Shown: positions 21,919 to 30,593 of the stretch, in pieces | Position numbering within the stretch: position 1 is the first letter of the stretch | Layout: every line of letters starts with the position of its first letter | Assembly (NCBI RefSeq): GCF_014836675.1 | Contig: NZ_JACSQK010000004.1 | Coordinates: 248,001 to 312,000, forward strand | Origin: Comamonas avium | GTDB lineage: Bacteria; Pseudomonadota; Gammaproteobacteria; Burkholderiales; Burkholderiaceae_C | Direction: 5' to 3' | DNA length: 64,000 nt | Translations under genes and position numbers: made by a program | The notes under the pieces: model-generated | Database searches by the model: none | Told to the model about the DNA's origin: nothing | What the model saw: the letters and a program-made list of their open reading frames with translations, nothing else

Positions 21919-23037
21919 ATGACTGAAGTAATGCAACCTACTAGCTATATGCAACAAGCGCTTGACCTGGCCCGTCAGGCGCTTTTTATTTCCAACCCCA
22001 ACCCGCGCGTAGGCTGCGTTCTGGTATCGGCCTGCGGGCACATTATTGGACAAGGTTTCACCCAGCAAGCGGGTGGGCCGCACGCGGAAGTGATGGCGCT
22101 GCGTGATGCAGCCGCTCGTGGCAGCAGCACCCAGGGTGCAACGGCCTATGTGACGCTGGAGCCTTGCTCGCACACTGGCCGCACCGGCCCTTGCTGCAAT
22201 GCATTGATTGAAGCAGGCATTACGAAGGTGGTTGCAGCCACGAGCGACCCGAACCCTCAGGTTGCAGGACAAGGTTTTGCCAGACTGCGTGCGGCCGGCA
22301 TTGAGGTGCAAGTGGGTGAAGGGGCCAGCGCTTCAAGGGAGCTGAATATCGGTTTCTTCAGCCGCATGGTGCGTGGTACGCCATGGGTACGCATGAAGGC
22401 GGCTACCTCACTGGACGGCGCCACAGCCCTGCACAACGGGCAAAGCCAATGGATTACAGGGCCTGCGGCCCGTGCCGACGGACACGCATGGCGCGCTCAG
22501 GCATGCGCCGTCCTCACTGGGATAGGTACGGTGCTGCAAGACAACCCCCGGCTGAATGTGCGAGATGTTGAAACACCACGCCAGCCCAAAGTGGTGGTGA
22601 TCGACAGCAAGCTGGATATGCCACTGGATGCTCATGTTTTAAAAGCACATAGCGGCTGCACCATATACACTTCAAGCACAAATATATCTAAAACCCAATC
22701 ACTGCAAGCGCTTGGCGCTACAGTTATTGCGATACCTAACGCACATGGCAAGGTGGATCTGGCGGCCATGCTGCGCGACTTGGGTACACGGGGTACCAAC
22801 GAACTGCATGTTGAAGCGGGGTTCAAACTCAACGGTTCTTTCATGCGTGAAGGCTTGGTGGACGAGCTGCTGCTTTATATGGCCCCCAAACTCCTGGGTG
22901 CAGGCACCATGGGCTTGGCCAGTTTTGGGCCGTTAGAGCAGTTGTCCCAAGCCATCTCCTTGCAGGTACACGATGTCAGCCGCCTGGGTGAGGATGTGCG
23001 CCTTGTGGCACGCGTAGCTGGACGTGACCAGTTTTAG
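21919..23037 (+). CDS. ribD: Bifunctional riboflavin deaminase/reductase RibD
   Basis: Cytosolic enzyme for two steps of riboflavin synthesis: pyrimidine deamination, then reduction of the ribosyl chain. The 372 residues show the deaminase zinc site His55-Ala-Glu57 and Cys83/Cys92 (PCSHTGRTGPC). The reductase domain starts near residue 155 (PWVRMKAATSLDG). Start ATG at 21919; an upstream GTG frame is unlikely. Codons for about residues 243-267 form an unusually A/T-rich stretch that resembles a 76-bp intergenic element. No FMN riboswitch is seen upstream. It follows pilE by 30 bases and may be co-transcribed. Confidence 0.96.
   Translation: MTEVMQPTSYMQQALDLARQALFISNPNPRVGCVLVSACGHIIGQGFTQQAGGPHAEVMALRDAAARGSSTQGATAYVTLEPCSHTGRTGPCCNALIEAGITKVVAATSDPNPQVAGQGFARLRAAGIEVQVGEGASASRELNIGFFSRMVRGTPWVRMKAATSLDGATALHNGQSQWITGPAARADGHAWRAQACAVLTGIGTVLQDNPRLNVRDVETPRQPKVVVIDSKLDMPLDAHVLKAHSGCTIYTSSTNISKTQSLQALGATVIAIPNAHGKVDLAAMLRDLGTRGTNELHVEAGFKLNGSFMREGLVDELLLYMAPKLLGAGTMGLASFGPLEQLSQAISLQVHDVSRLGEDVRLVARVAGRDQF
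22644..22719 (+). repeat. 76-base segment inside ribD resembling the intergenic element
   Basis: Aligned without gaps to the copy at 63445, about 49 of 76 positions agree by eye (including TATCT-AAA and GCAAGCG near the right end). About 43 agree with the copy at 47068. It is open reading frame throughout. The encoded protein still matches RibD in length here, so a simple insertion is not certain. Confidence 0.45.
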
Positions 23038-23106
23038 CCGCTTGCCGCAGCCTAAACCCTCTGGCGTCTGACACCTTTACTCCATTCGTTTCGCTATACC
23101 CAGGTT

Positions 23107-24888
23107 ATGCCCAATTTCACGCAGGCACACACTCCTTCGCGCCAGCCTAGTTATGGGCTGCGGGCACTGCTGTGTGCCACCTTGCTGGCATTGAGCGCTT
23201 GCGGCAGCTTGCCTCCGCTGCCACCACGCACCGCCAGCACCGCATTGAGCACACCGCAGGAAACTGATCTGGGCCGCATGGTGCAGAGCCAGCGCAAGGC
23301 GGCCAATACGGCTTATGTCTCTGGCTTTACGCTGCTGGGCGGCGCACAGGCTGCGTTCACCAGCCGTCTGGCGCTGGTGCATGCAGCGACAAAGACATTG
23401 GACTTGCAGTACTACGCCATCCACGCAGATGCCAGCACGGCGCGCCTGCTGGAAGCTGTAGTGCAAGCCGCACAGCGCGGGGTACGTGTACGCGTACTGC
23501 TGGATGACTTTCATGGTGCCGGCAAAAACGCCCAAGTCATGCGACTGGCTTTTGTGCCCGGCATTGAAATGCGCATGTTCAACCCCTTGACCGGACCACG
23601 GGGATCTACAGTTTTGCGGGCGCTGTCTACCCTGACTGATTTTCAGCGCACGCAGCAGCGCATGCACAACAAACTGTTTATTGCCGATAACAGTGTTGGC
23701 ATTACCGGCGGTCGCAATCTGGGCGATGCCTACTTTGATGCACTGGACAGCGACAACTTCATTGATCTGGACATCATGGCTGCAGGTGCATCGGTACGCC
23801 AGCTGTCTGCCAGCTTTGACCGATATTGGAATGACTCACGTGCCTACCCGGTCAGTGCACTGATCTCAGAACAAGAGCTGCTGCGCCTGCGCGCCCACAC
23901 CTCAGCACCAAAAAACGAGAGCGAACTGGTTCAGGACGCCATAGCAGCCAGCAAGACCGCGCAACTGGCGCCCATGGATTTGCAGTCTATTGACTGGATT
24001 TGGGCACCCGCGCTGGTGCTGGCGGATGCGCCTGGCAAGATTCCACCCCCACCTGAAGATGACATTGCATCGAGCATGGAGACCTTGGAAACACCTGCGG
24101 ATGCCAAACCGGGTGAAGACATTCCTCATTTGCTGAGCATGCGTTTGCCTTCCAGCTTGAACGCAGCCTCACCACGCCCCAGCAACTCAGCAAACCAGCA
24201 GGCTTTGCGCAACGTACTGATGCCGGTCGTAGAGCAAGACAATGTGGTCAGCGGCCTGCTGGCACTGATTGACCAGGCCACCACTGATGTGCTCATTGTC
24301 TCCCCCTACTTTGTGCCCGGCGATGACATGAAACAGGCTTTTGCCCGTGCCCGGGCACGCCATGTGCGTCTGCGCATTCTGACCAACTCGCTGGCATCCA
24401 ACGACGCGCCGCTGGCCCATGCCGGTTACGCACGCCACCGCAAAGAGCTGCTGCAGCAAGGCATTGAGCTGTTCGAGCTGCGCAGCCTGCAAGACGGCAA
24501 AGCTGACACCGGCACGCTGCGCAGCACAGCGGGAAGCATCACGGGTTCCCAAGGTGGTTCGCGTGCCATGCTGCACTCCAAGATGCTGGTGCTGGACCAC
24601 AAACTCACGGTGGTTGGCTCCATGAATCTGGACATGCGCTCGCAGCTGCAAAATACAGAAATTGCCCTGCTGATTGCATCTCGGCAACTGGCGCAGGAAG
24701 CCACCGACAACATTGAAGCCAGCCTGCGCGAAGCGGCGTGGCTGGTGGAGGACACCCCCAGCGGTTTGGTATGGCGCGCCCCTCAGGGCAGTGACTGGGG
24801 TGACCGCACCACTGAGCCAGATGCCAGTGTGCCACTACGCCTGATGATTCACATCATTGGCCCGTTCGCTCCCGATCACTTGCTTTGA
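23107..24888 (+). CDS. Phospholipase D-family lipoprotein (cardiolipin synthase C-like)
   Basis: 593 residues with a lipoprotein signal: hydrophobic ALLCATLLALSAC with lipidation Cys32. It has two HKD catalytic motifs: His187-x-Lys189-x4-Asp194 (MHNKLFIAD, followed by GGRN) and His490-x-Lys492 (LHSKMLVLD, followed by GSMNLD). The two-domain layout matches YmdC/ClsC-like cardiolipin synthases, which transfer phosphatidyl groups in the envelope. A Pro-rich insert of about 100 residues (near 290-380) separates the halves. It stands alone and converges on dusC; the 62-base gap shows no terminator. Confidence 0.88.
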   Translation: MPNFTQAHTPSRQPSYGLRALLCATLLALSACGSLPPLPPRTASTALSTPQETDLGRMVQSQRKAANTAYVSGFTLLGGAQAAFTSRLALVHAATKTLDLQYYAIHADASTARLLEAVVQAAQRGVRVRVLLDDFHGAGKNAQVMRLAFVPGIEMRMFNPLTGPRGSTVLRALSTLTDFQRTQQRMHNKLFIADNSVGITGGRNLGDAYFDALDSDNFIDLDIMAAGASVRQLSASFDRYWNDSRAYPVSALISEQELLRLRAHTSAPKNESELVQDAIAASKTAQLAPMDLQSIDWIWAPALVLADAPGKIPPPPEDDIASSMETLETPADAKPGEDIPHLLSMRLPSSLNAASPRPSNSANQQALRNVLMPVVEQDNVVSGLLALIDQATTDVLIVSPYFVPGDDMKQAFARARARHVRLRILTNSLASNDAPLAHAGYARHRKELLQQGIELFELRSLQDGKADTGTLRSTAGSITGSQGGSRAMLHSKMLVLDHKLTVVGSMNLDMRSQLQNTEIALLIASRQLAQEATDNIEASLREAAWLVEDTPSGLVWRAPQGSDWGDRTTEPDASVPLRLMIHIIGPFAPDHLL

Positions 24889-24950
24889 AGCGCCGAATGC
24901 ACTGAGACAATTCGCTCTGACAAAGAGAGCTGCTCGCGCACTGCTACGCT

Positions 24951-26015
24951 TTAATCCAAGATGCAAGCACCTTCAGGCATCCGGTTTTCATACGCCAGTA
25001 GCTCATCTTTGTGCAGCACAAATGCAGCACCATAACGCTCGCACTCCTGCTCCAGCCAGTCCACCACCAGGCCTTGCTGCGTAAGCACACGCACGCATTG
25101 AAAGGCAGTTTCAGCCTCGGGATAGCGGCGGCGCATCAAATTCAACCACTGCTTCAAACGCCCGGCGCGCTGGTTGGGCGTTAAATCACGGCACACCAGC
25201 AACCAAAAACGCTGCAGATGCGGCAACATCTGCGCCCATGTCACCACCGGTGTTAACTCTGCCTGCACATCATCCGGACGCGGTGTGCCGCGTGCCATGG
25301 CAGCGCGCAAGGCCAGCGCCAGACCTGGGTCGGCCACGCTGCCGCGCCCCAGCATCAGATCGCTGCAGCCCGATTGCTCGCGGCAGCGCAGCGCTTCTTG
25401 CACAGTCCAAATCTCGCCATTGGCCACCACGGGCACATTGACCACCGATGCGATGTCCGGAATCAGCTCCCAGTAGGCGGGTGGCCGATAGCCTTCCACC
25501 TTGGTGCGCGCATGCACCACCAGCTCACAGGCACCGTTTTCCACCATGGCCAGCGCACATTCGCGCATCAGGCTTTTGTCGTTAAAACCCATGCGCATCT
25601 TGGCAGACACAGGCAAATGTGCAGGCACCGCCTTGCGCACAGCAGCCACCAGCCTGGCAATCGATTCGGGGTCTTGCAGCATGGAGGCCCCGCCGCCATG
25701 GCGGTTCACTGTTTTGGCGGGGCAGCCAAAGTTCAGGTCAATACCTTCGGGGTTCAGCCGCGCCAGATTGGCCGCATTCTCAGCCATGCAGGCGGGGTCA
25801 GAGCCCAGTAACTGCGCTCGCACAGGCACGCCCGACAAGGTTTTACTGCCATTGAGCAGCTCCGGCATGTAACCCAGAAACACGCGATCTGGCAGCACCG
25901 TGCCGCTGACACGGATGAATTCCGAGACACAGCGGTCCACTCCGCCCACACGGGTCAGAACATCGCGCAGCACAAAATCGAGCAAGCCCTCCATTGGGGC
26001 CAAAAGCAATCGCAT
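24951..26015 (-). CDS. dusC: tRNA-dihydrouridine(16) synthase DusC
   Basis: FMN- and NADPH-dependent enzyme that reduces uridine in the tRNA D-loop. The 354 residues start MRLLLAPMEGLLDFVLRDVL, the substrate- and FMN-binding start typical of the DusC subfamily. Catalytic Cys98 lies in DLNFGCPAKTVNRHGGGA. KMRMGFND, VVHARTK and NGEIW motifs follow in order. ATG at 26015 is chosen; an in-frame extension to 26117 adds non-conserved residues. It is divergent from the unknown gene at 26171 across a 155-base gap. Confidence 0.93.
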   Translation of the reverse strand: MRLLLAPMEGLLDFVLRDVLTRVGGVDRCVSEFIRVSGTVLPDRVFLGYMPELLNGSKTLSGVPVRAQLLGSDPACMAENAANLARLNPEGIDLNFGCPAKTVNRHGGGASMLQDPESIARLVAAVRKAVPAHLPVSAKMRMGFNDKSLMRECALAMVENGACELVVHARTKVEGYRPPAYWELIPDIASVVNVPVVANGEIWTVQEALRCREQSGCSDLMLGRGSVADPGLALALRAAMARGTPRPDDVQAELTPVVTWAQMLPHLQRFWLLVCRDLTPNQRAGRLKQWLNLMRRRYPEAETAFQCVRVLTQQGLVVDWLEQECERYGAAFVLHKDELLAYENRMPEGACILD

Positions 26016-26170
26016 GAAATGTTTACCGAGCCAGTCGCTGGCGCATTGAATGGAAAAAACGGTTTTAGTACTGCTGCGCATAACTTTGCAGCAATGCCGG
26101 GTCTGTGATTGTCGCAAGGCTGCTGCGTTTTTGCACAGGCTTCACAGGGCTGTCACACGTTTTGTGTGCA

Positions 26171-26677
26171 ATGCCTGCCATGTACCTGTACCGAACGCCC
26201 AAAGCCCTGCTTGAGCTAGCGCCTGGTCAGCGTCAGCTGGGCTTGCGTGAGCGCTCTGTACTCCTGCTGGCAGAAAACACCCCGGCCTCCACACTGCACG
26301 CCATGTACCACGGTCAAGGCCAGGCGCTGGTGCAGCAACTACTCAATGACGGCTATTTGCAGCATCACACTGCGCACTCCCAGTGTGAGCCGTGCCCTGC
26401 TGGGCCTGACAACGTCAGTCTGGCTGGCGTGCGCATGCACCTGTTTGACCTGTGCGAGCGCTTGTTTGCCAACCGCCTGCACGACACTTGCGCACACCTG
26501 CGCCACTTGCTGCGCGAGGCCCGCGACGCTGACAGCATGCTGCACGCCAGCGAGCAGCTGCTGCAAGCGGTACACCGGCATGCAGGCCTGGAGCGGGCCG
26601 AAGTCTTGCGCCGGCAGCTGGCGCTGATGCTGCCGGAGCGCAGCCTTGAAAACGGCGATGAAAGCGCGCTTTCGTAA
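26171..26677 (+). CDS. Conserved hypothetical protein, possible winged-helix N-terminus
   Basis: About 168 residues. It begins MPAMYLYRTPKALLELAPGQ, followed by LGLRERSVLLLAENTPASTL and VQQLLNDGYLQ. That arrangement looks like the winged-helix-like N-terminal module found in several betaproteobacterial unknowns. The C-terminal half is helical and Leu/His/Ala-rich (HLRHLLREARDADSMLHASEQLLQAV). No catalytic motif is seen. ATG at 26171 or 26180 both possible. It converges with the methyltransferase gene (stop at 26693). I do not know the function. Confidence 0.7.
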   Translation: MPAMYLYRTPKALLELAPGQRQLGLRERSVLLLAENTPASTLHAMYHGQGQALVQQLLNDGYLQHHTAHSQCEPCPAGPDNVSLAGVRMHLFDLCERLFANRLHDTCAHLRHLLREARDADSMLHASEQLLQAVHRHAGLERAEVLRRQLALMLPERSLENGDESALS

Positions 26678-26692
26678 CCAGCTCAAGCAAGC

Positions 26693-27868
26693 TCAGACCT
26701 TGGCCTTCAAGCGCCACAGGGAAGTGACTTCAGCCGAACGCGCAGCGTGCAGCGGGTCGGAACTGTCTTGCGCCTTGCCATGGGTGGGCTCAGCATCCAT
26801 GCGGTAGACCACGTACAGACCGGCTGCATCAATCCAGCCCATCAGCTCATCCCGGCTACGCAGACCCAGGTGCTCCGCCAAGTCCGACAGCACCAGCCAG
26901 CCTTCGCCATCAGGCGAAAGATGTTCACGCAAGCCGCTCAGAAAGCCGCGCAGCATGGTGCTGTTTTCGTCGTACACCGCTTGTTCCAGCGTGGTCACGG
27001 CTCGTGCTGGCACCCATGGCGGGTTGCAGACAATCAAAGGCGCCTGACCTTCTGGGAACAGGCTGGTTTGTTGCAGTTCAACCTTGTCACTGACACCCAG
27101 ACGTTCAATATTTTCTTGGGCACAGGCCAGAGCCCGGCTGGATGTATCGGTAGCCACCACCCGCTTGACACCACGCTTGGCCAGCAAAGCGGCCAGCACA
27201 CCAGTGCCCGTGCCGATATCGAATGCCAGCTCGCGCATGCCGAAAGCCAGAGGTGCTTCATGCACCATGGCTACATACTCGCCGCGCACGGGCGAAAACA
27301 CGCCGTAGTGCGGGTGAATGCGCGCATTCTTGCCCAGCAAAGGCATGTCCACGCCCTTTTTGCGCCATTCATGGGCACCCACCACCCCTGTCAACTCACG
27401 CAGCGTCAGCACCTGCACGCCAGCATCTGCAGCTGGAGCGCCCCATGCTTGGGTGCAAGCTTCACGCCAGTCCGGAGCGCGCCGCAGCTTGATGGAGTAA
27501 TCAGGCTGCAAAGCCACCAGCACGCTGTTGAGCACACGGGCCCGCTGGCCCTGTGCCATGCGGTGCATGTGAAAAGCCTCTGCTGCAGTCGGTGCAGGCT
27601 TGTTGCTGGACGAGCGCAACTGCTTGCGCGCCTTGGCAGTGCTTTTGCCTGCAGGCTTGTCCAGACGGCGCTTGAGCGCATCAATGAGCAAGCGCGCGTT
27701 GTGAAAATCGCCCTGCCAGAGCAATGCCGTACCTTCACACGCCAGACGGTAGGCGGTGTCGGCGGGCATGGTGTCATCTGCCACTACCACACGGCGTGGC
27801 GCGGGCAGGCCGCTTTCGCTGCGCCATGCAGCTTGGTGGTCAGTGCCTTGGTGTTGCCATTGCAGCAT
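26693..27868 (-). CDS. Class I SAM-dependent methyltransferase
   Basis: 391 residues. The C-terminal half is a Rossmann methyltransferase: motif I DIGTGTGVLAALLAKRG near 217-233, acidic VATDTS at the end of beta 2, and IVCNPPWVPAR near 280. NPPW is typical of enzymes that methylate exocyclic amines of adenine, guanine or glutamine (HemK/RlmG-like). The N-terminal 190 residues are not recognisable and include a basic Lys/Arg/Ala stretch. The substrate cannot be assigned. It starts just after the terminator of the acetyltransferase gene. Confidence 0.82.
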   Translation of the reverse strand: MLQWQHQGTDHQAAWRSESGLPAPRRVVVADDTMPADTAYRLACEGTALLWQGDFHNARLLIDALKRRLDKPAGKSTAKARKQLRSSSNKPAPTAAEAFHMHRMAQGQRARVLNSVLVALQPDYSIKLRRAPDWREACTQAWGAPAADAGVQVLTLRELTGVVGAHEWRKKGVDMPLLGKNARIHPHYGVFSPVRGEYVAMVHEAPLAFGMRELAFDIGTGTGVLAALLAKRGVKRVVATDTSSRALACAQENIERLGVSDKVELQQTSLFPEGQAPLIVCNPPWVPARAVTTLEQAVYDENSTMLRGFLSGLREHLSPDGEGWLVLSDLAEHLGLRSRDELMGWIDAAGLYVVYRMDAEPTHGKAQDSSDPLHAARSAEVTSLWRLKAKV

Positions 27869-27894
27869 GTGGAATTCCTGAGAGATGGAGAGAC

Positions 27895-27922
27895 AAAAAA
27901 ATCGGCCCGCCGAAGCGGGCCG
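27895..27922 (-). terminator. Rho-independent terminator after the GNAT gene
   Basis: An 8-base G/C stem (CGGCCCGC with its complement) with a TTCG loop on the minus strand, followed by T7. It starts 12 bases after the acetyltransferase stop. A textbook intrinsic terminator. Confidence 0.92.
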
Positions 27923-27933
27923 TTGGGCAGTAG

Positions 27934-28455
27934 TTAGTTTAAGGGACGCTTTAAGCGCACTTCCTCAATCTTGATACCGCCAATGAGGGAAGTTTTGGCT
28001 GTGGACATTTCACGCTTGAAACCTGCCAGCTCATGAAAGCGCAAAGCGCGCTCATTACGCAGAGGCACCCAAACAGTGACGTTGTTACAACCCTCTTCCT
28101 GCAGGCCTTCACGGGCTGCATCCCATAGCGTCACGCCGACACCCTTGTTCCAGTGCGAAGGGGCTGCATAAATAGCCCATACCTCACCAGTGGTTTGGCG
28201 AGACTTCTCATCACGGGAACGGTCAAAACCAACAAAGCCTACGATCTTGTCGCCATCGAGTGCAACTTGCACTTGTGGCTCACAGTATTCAATGGCTTCA
28301 CGCCAGTAAGCTTGACGCTTCTCGACGGAGGACATGGCTTTCAATTGGTCGTCAGGCACGATGCCACGGTAGGCGTCCAAGGCGGAAGCGGTGTGGATTT
28401 GTGCAATCGCCTTCGCATCGCGAAGGGTTGCAGGACGAACCTGGTAATTGGACAT
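27934..28455 (-). CDS. GNAT-family N-acetyltransferase
   Basis: 173 residues with the GNAT fold: beta-strand VALDGDKIVGFVGF, then VWAIYAAPSHWNKGVGVTLW, which contains the acetyl-CoA loop (here W-N-K-G-V-G, a variant of Q/R-x-x-G-x-G/A), then NVTVWVPLRNERALRFHELAGF. The acceptor substrate cannot be predicted. It is a single-gene unit with its own terminator. Confidence 0.88.
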   Translation of the reverse strand: MSNYQVRPATLRDAKAIAQIHTASALDAYRGIVPDDQLKAMSSVEKRQAYWREAIEYCEPQVQVALDGDKIVGFVGFDRSRDEKSRQTTGEVWAIYAAPSHWNKGVGVTLWDAAREGLQEEGCNNVTVWVPLRNERALRFHELAGFKREMSTAKTSLIGGIKIEEVRLKRPLN

Positions 28456-28603
28456 GGGAAAACCGAAACTGAAAACGAGGTGTTGAAAACGAAAGTCGGC
28501 AATTGTCAGTGAAATCGCGTTTTCCGCTTACGCCTAGTCTGTGTAGCCATTTAGGCAAGTACGGCTGTCAAAGGTTTCTTGCCCGCAGAAAAAGGATGTG
28601 CTA

Positions 28604-28680
28604 GGCCATTGAAATGGCCTGAAAAGATTGCTTATTGCAAGCAAATTAATAGCAGCAAGCGCTTAGCCCAAGCGCTTGAT
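28604..28680. repeat. Two short inverted repeats in the GNAT-aldehyde dehydrogenase gap
   Basis: The 207-base gap 28456-28662 contains AGGCCATT-ga-AATGGCCT (28605-28622). Next to it, overlapping the aldehyde dehydrogenase stop, is CAAGCGCTT-agccc-AAGCGCTTG. Neither has a U-run. The second carries the AAGCGCTT core also seen at the ends of the 76-base elements. No other feature is recognised in this gap. Confidence 0.5.
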
Positions 28681-30102
28681 CAGCGACATGATGCGCTGAA
28701 ATTTGGCTCCGTACGGTGGGTACAGCCAAGAGGCAGGGCTCCATTTTGCTTGCAAAAACACCGCCTTTTGATGAGAAAAGCGTAAAAAACCATGCTTGCC
28801 GTGGTACGCCCCCCAGCCACTGGGGCCAACCCCACCAAAGGGCAAATTGTCATGCGCCACATGCATCAGGGTGTCATTCACCGTAACGCCACCACTGACA
28901 GTACGGCGCAACACACTGTCGCGCAGCTTGTCATCATGGCCAAACCAGTACAGCGCCAGCGGGCGCTCCCCGGCATTGATGGCATGAATGACATCATCCA
29001 GGCGGTCATAAGTAATCACTGGCAGCAGCGGGCCAAAAATCTCTTCTTGCATGATGGCCATGCCTGAGTGCACGTTCCACACCAAGGCGGGTGTCATCTG
29101 GCGCTGTACCGCATCGCCCCAGCCGGGTGCGGCGGAGCTGCTAGGTTGCGCTGCCGATTCCAGCCATTGCACCTGTGCGCCTTCAGCTTCGGCCTGCTGG
29201 GCCAAATTGCGCAAACGGTTGAAATGTTTCTGGTTGATGATGGCTGCGTAATCGGGGTTCCCAGAAAGCGTGGGAAACAGCTGCGCAACGGCTTTGCGAA
29301 AGGCTTGCTCAAACGCCTGCTCTTGCCCGCGCGGCAACAGCAGATAGTCCGGGGCAATACACGTCTGTCCCGCATTGAGGAGCTTGCCATGCGCTATGCG
29401 CAAGGCTGCAGCGTCCAGGTCGCAGTCATTGCTGATGATGCAGGGTGATTTCCCCCCCAGCTCCAGCGTGGTAGGTGTCAAATGCTGTGCAGCAGCCATG
29501 GCCACTTTGCGGCCTACGGCTGTAGAGCCGGTAAACACCAGGTGGTCGAACGGCAGACCAGAGAAATGACTGGCGACCTGCGTATCGCCCTGAATCACAC
29601 AAAATTCTTCCGGGGCAAAGAATTGACCAATGACATGGGCCAACTGCGCCGAAGTGTGCGGGGTGAGTTCACTGGGCTTGAGCATGACGCGGTTGCCGGC
29701 GGCAATGGCCGCAATCGCTGGCCCCAGAGCCAGCTGCAAAGGGTAATTCCAGGGGGAGATGATGCCCACCACGCCCAAAGGCTGGTACTCAATGCGCCCG
29801 GTTCCCGGCAAAAGATGCACAGGTGTCCATACCCGCTGCGGACGCATCCATTGATTCAGATTGCGCAGCGTATGGCTGAGCATGGTGCGCAGCACCATGA
29901 GGTCAGCCATCTCCGTGAGCTGCGGCGATCGCACTCCGAAGTCTGCCTGCACTGCAGCCGCCAAGGTGGTGCCGTGTTCGTGCAGGATTTTCTGGATGCG
30001 CAACAAGCGCTCTTTGCGCACCAAAGCAGGCACATCGACCTGCTGGCGGCTGGCCTGGTGCTGCAGATCAAACACTTGTTGTAACGTGGAAGGCAGGTGC
30101 AT
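28663..30102 (-). CDS. Aldehyde dehydrogenase, coniferyl aldehyde dehydrogenase type
   Basis: 479-residue NAD(P)-dependent aldehyde dehydrogenase of the short class 3/CalB group. It has SPWNYPLQL at 116-124, the Rossmann GSTAVGRKVA near 192-201, Glu214 in LELGGKSPCII, and catalytic Cys248 in NAGQTCIAPDY. The C-terminal segment contains LPFGGVGPSGWGAYHGKHGF. Length and pattern match coniferyl-aldehyde dehydrogenases, which oxidise lignin-derived or long-chain aldehydes. The true substrate is unproven. Confidence 0.9.
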   Translation of the reverse strand: MHLPSTLQQVFDLQHQASRQQVDVPALVRKERLLRIQKILHEHGTTLAAAVQADFGVRSPQLTEMADLMVLRTMLSHTLRNLNQWMRPQRVWTPVHLLPGTGRIEYQPLGVVGIISPWNYPLQLALGPAIAAIAAGNRVMLKPSELTPHTSAQLAHVIGQFFAPEEFCVIQGDTQVASHFSGLPFDHLVFTGSTAVGRKVAMAAAQHLTPTTLELGGKSPCIISNDCDLDAAALRIAHGKLLNAGQTCIAPDYLLLPRGQEQAFEQAFRKAVAQLFPTLSGNPDYAAIINQKHFNRLRNLAQQAEAEGAQVQWLESAAQPSSSAAPGWGDAVQRQMTPALVWNVHSGMAIMQEEIFGPLLPVITYDRLDDVIHAINAGERPLALYWFGHDDKLRDSVLRRTVSGGVTVNDTLMHVAHDNLPFGGVGPSGWGAYHGKHGFLRFSHQKAVFLQAKWSPASWLYPPYGAKFQRIMSLIKRLG

Positions 30103-30170
30103 GCTGAGTGGATCTCCTCGGTGTATTTTTTGTCGTCTGCCCCTCCTGCCCTGCTTGGGCAGGCACGCTG

Positions 30171-30545
30171 TCAGCGCTCGTGCACTTCTCGGGGCTGTAC
30201 GTCACTCACCTCAGCAGCAACCGCAGACAAAATACCTCCGCGCTTGCTTCCTGCTGCGGGGGTAAAGGGAGCGGCATTGTCCTGCGCTGCAGTTGCGGTG
30301 CTGGCCATGCCACCACCAAAGCCACCAGAGCGCTGGTACATGCTGGCCCAGCTACTGGCTGCACGCATGGGCATTACCCACGGTATGACGGGTTGCCCGG
30401 TGAGCTTGGCCCACAGCATGCGCACTGCCCACACAGCGGCCAGTACACACGCGACGGCCAGCAAGCTCAGGAAGAACACGGCGCCGATGGCGAGCATCAC
30501 AATACGCACCATCCAGCGGGTCATCCAGTTTAAAAACTCGTTCAA
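30171..30545 (-). CDS. Small membrane protein of unknown function
   Basis: 124 residues. Residues 12-43 form one long or two short membrane helices (WMVRIVMLAIGAVFFLSLLA and on). A region with Gly and aromatic residues (YQRSGGFGGGMAS) and a disordered Ala-rich tail follow. It begins 48 bases after the clpB stop on the same strand, so it may be on the heat-inducible clpB transcript. No recognisable domain. Confidence 0.65.
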   Translation of the reverse strand: MNEFLNWMTRWMVRIVMLAIGAVFFLSLLAVACVLAAVWAVRMLWAKLTGQPVIPWVMPMRAASSWASMYQRSGGFGGGMASTATAAQDNAAPFTPAAGSKRGGILSAVAAEVSDVQPREVHER

Positions 30546-30593
30546 AGCAATGCCTTTCTCAGTGCTGCCAGCACAAAGGCTGGCAGCCCGGAC

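Noticed and set aside
28604..28622. Terminator between the aldehyde dehydrogenase and GNAT genes
   Set aside because: The AGGCCATT palindrome has no T-run on either strand and only a two-base loop, so I list it as a repeat only.
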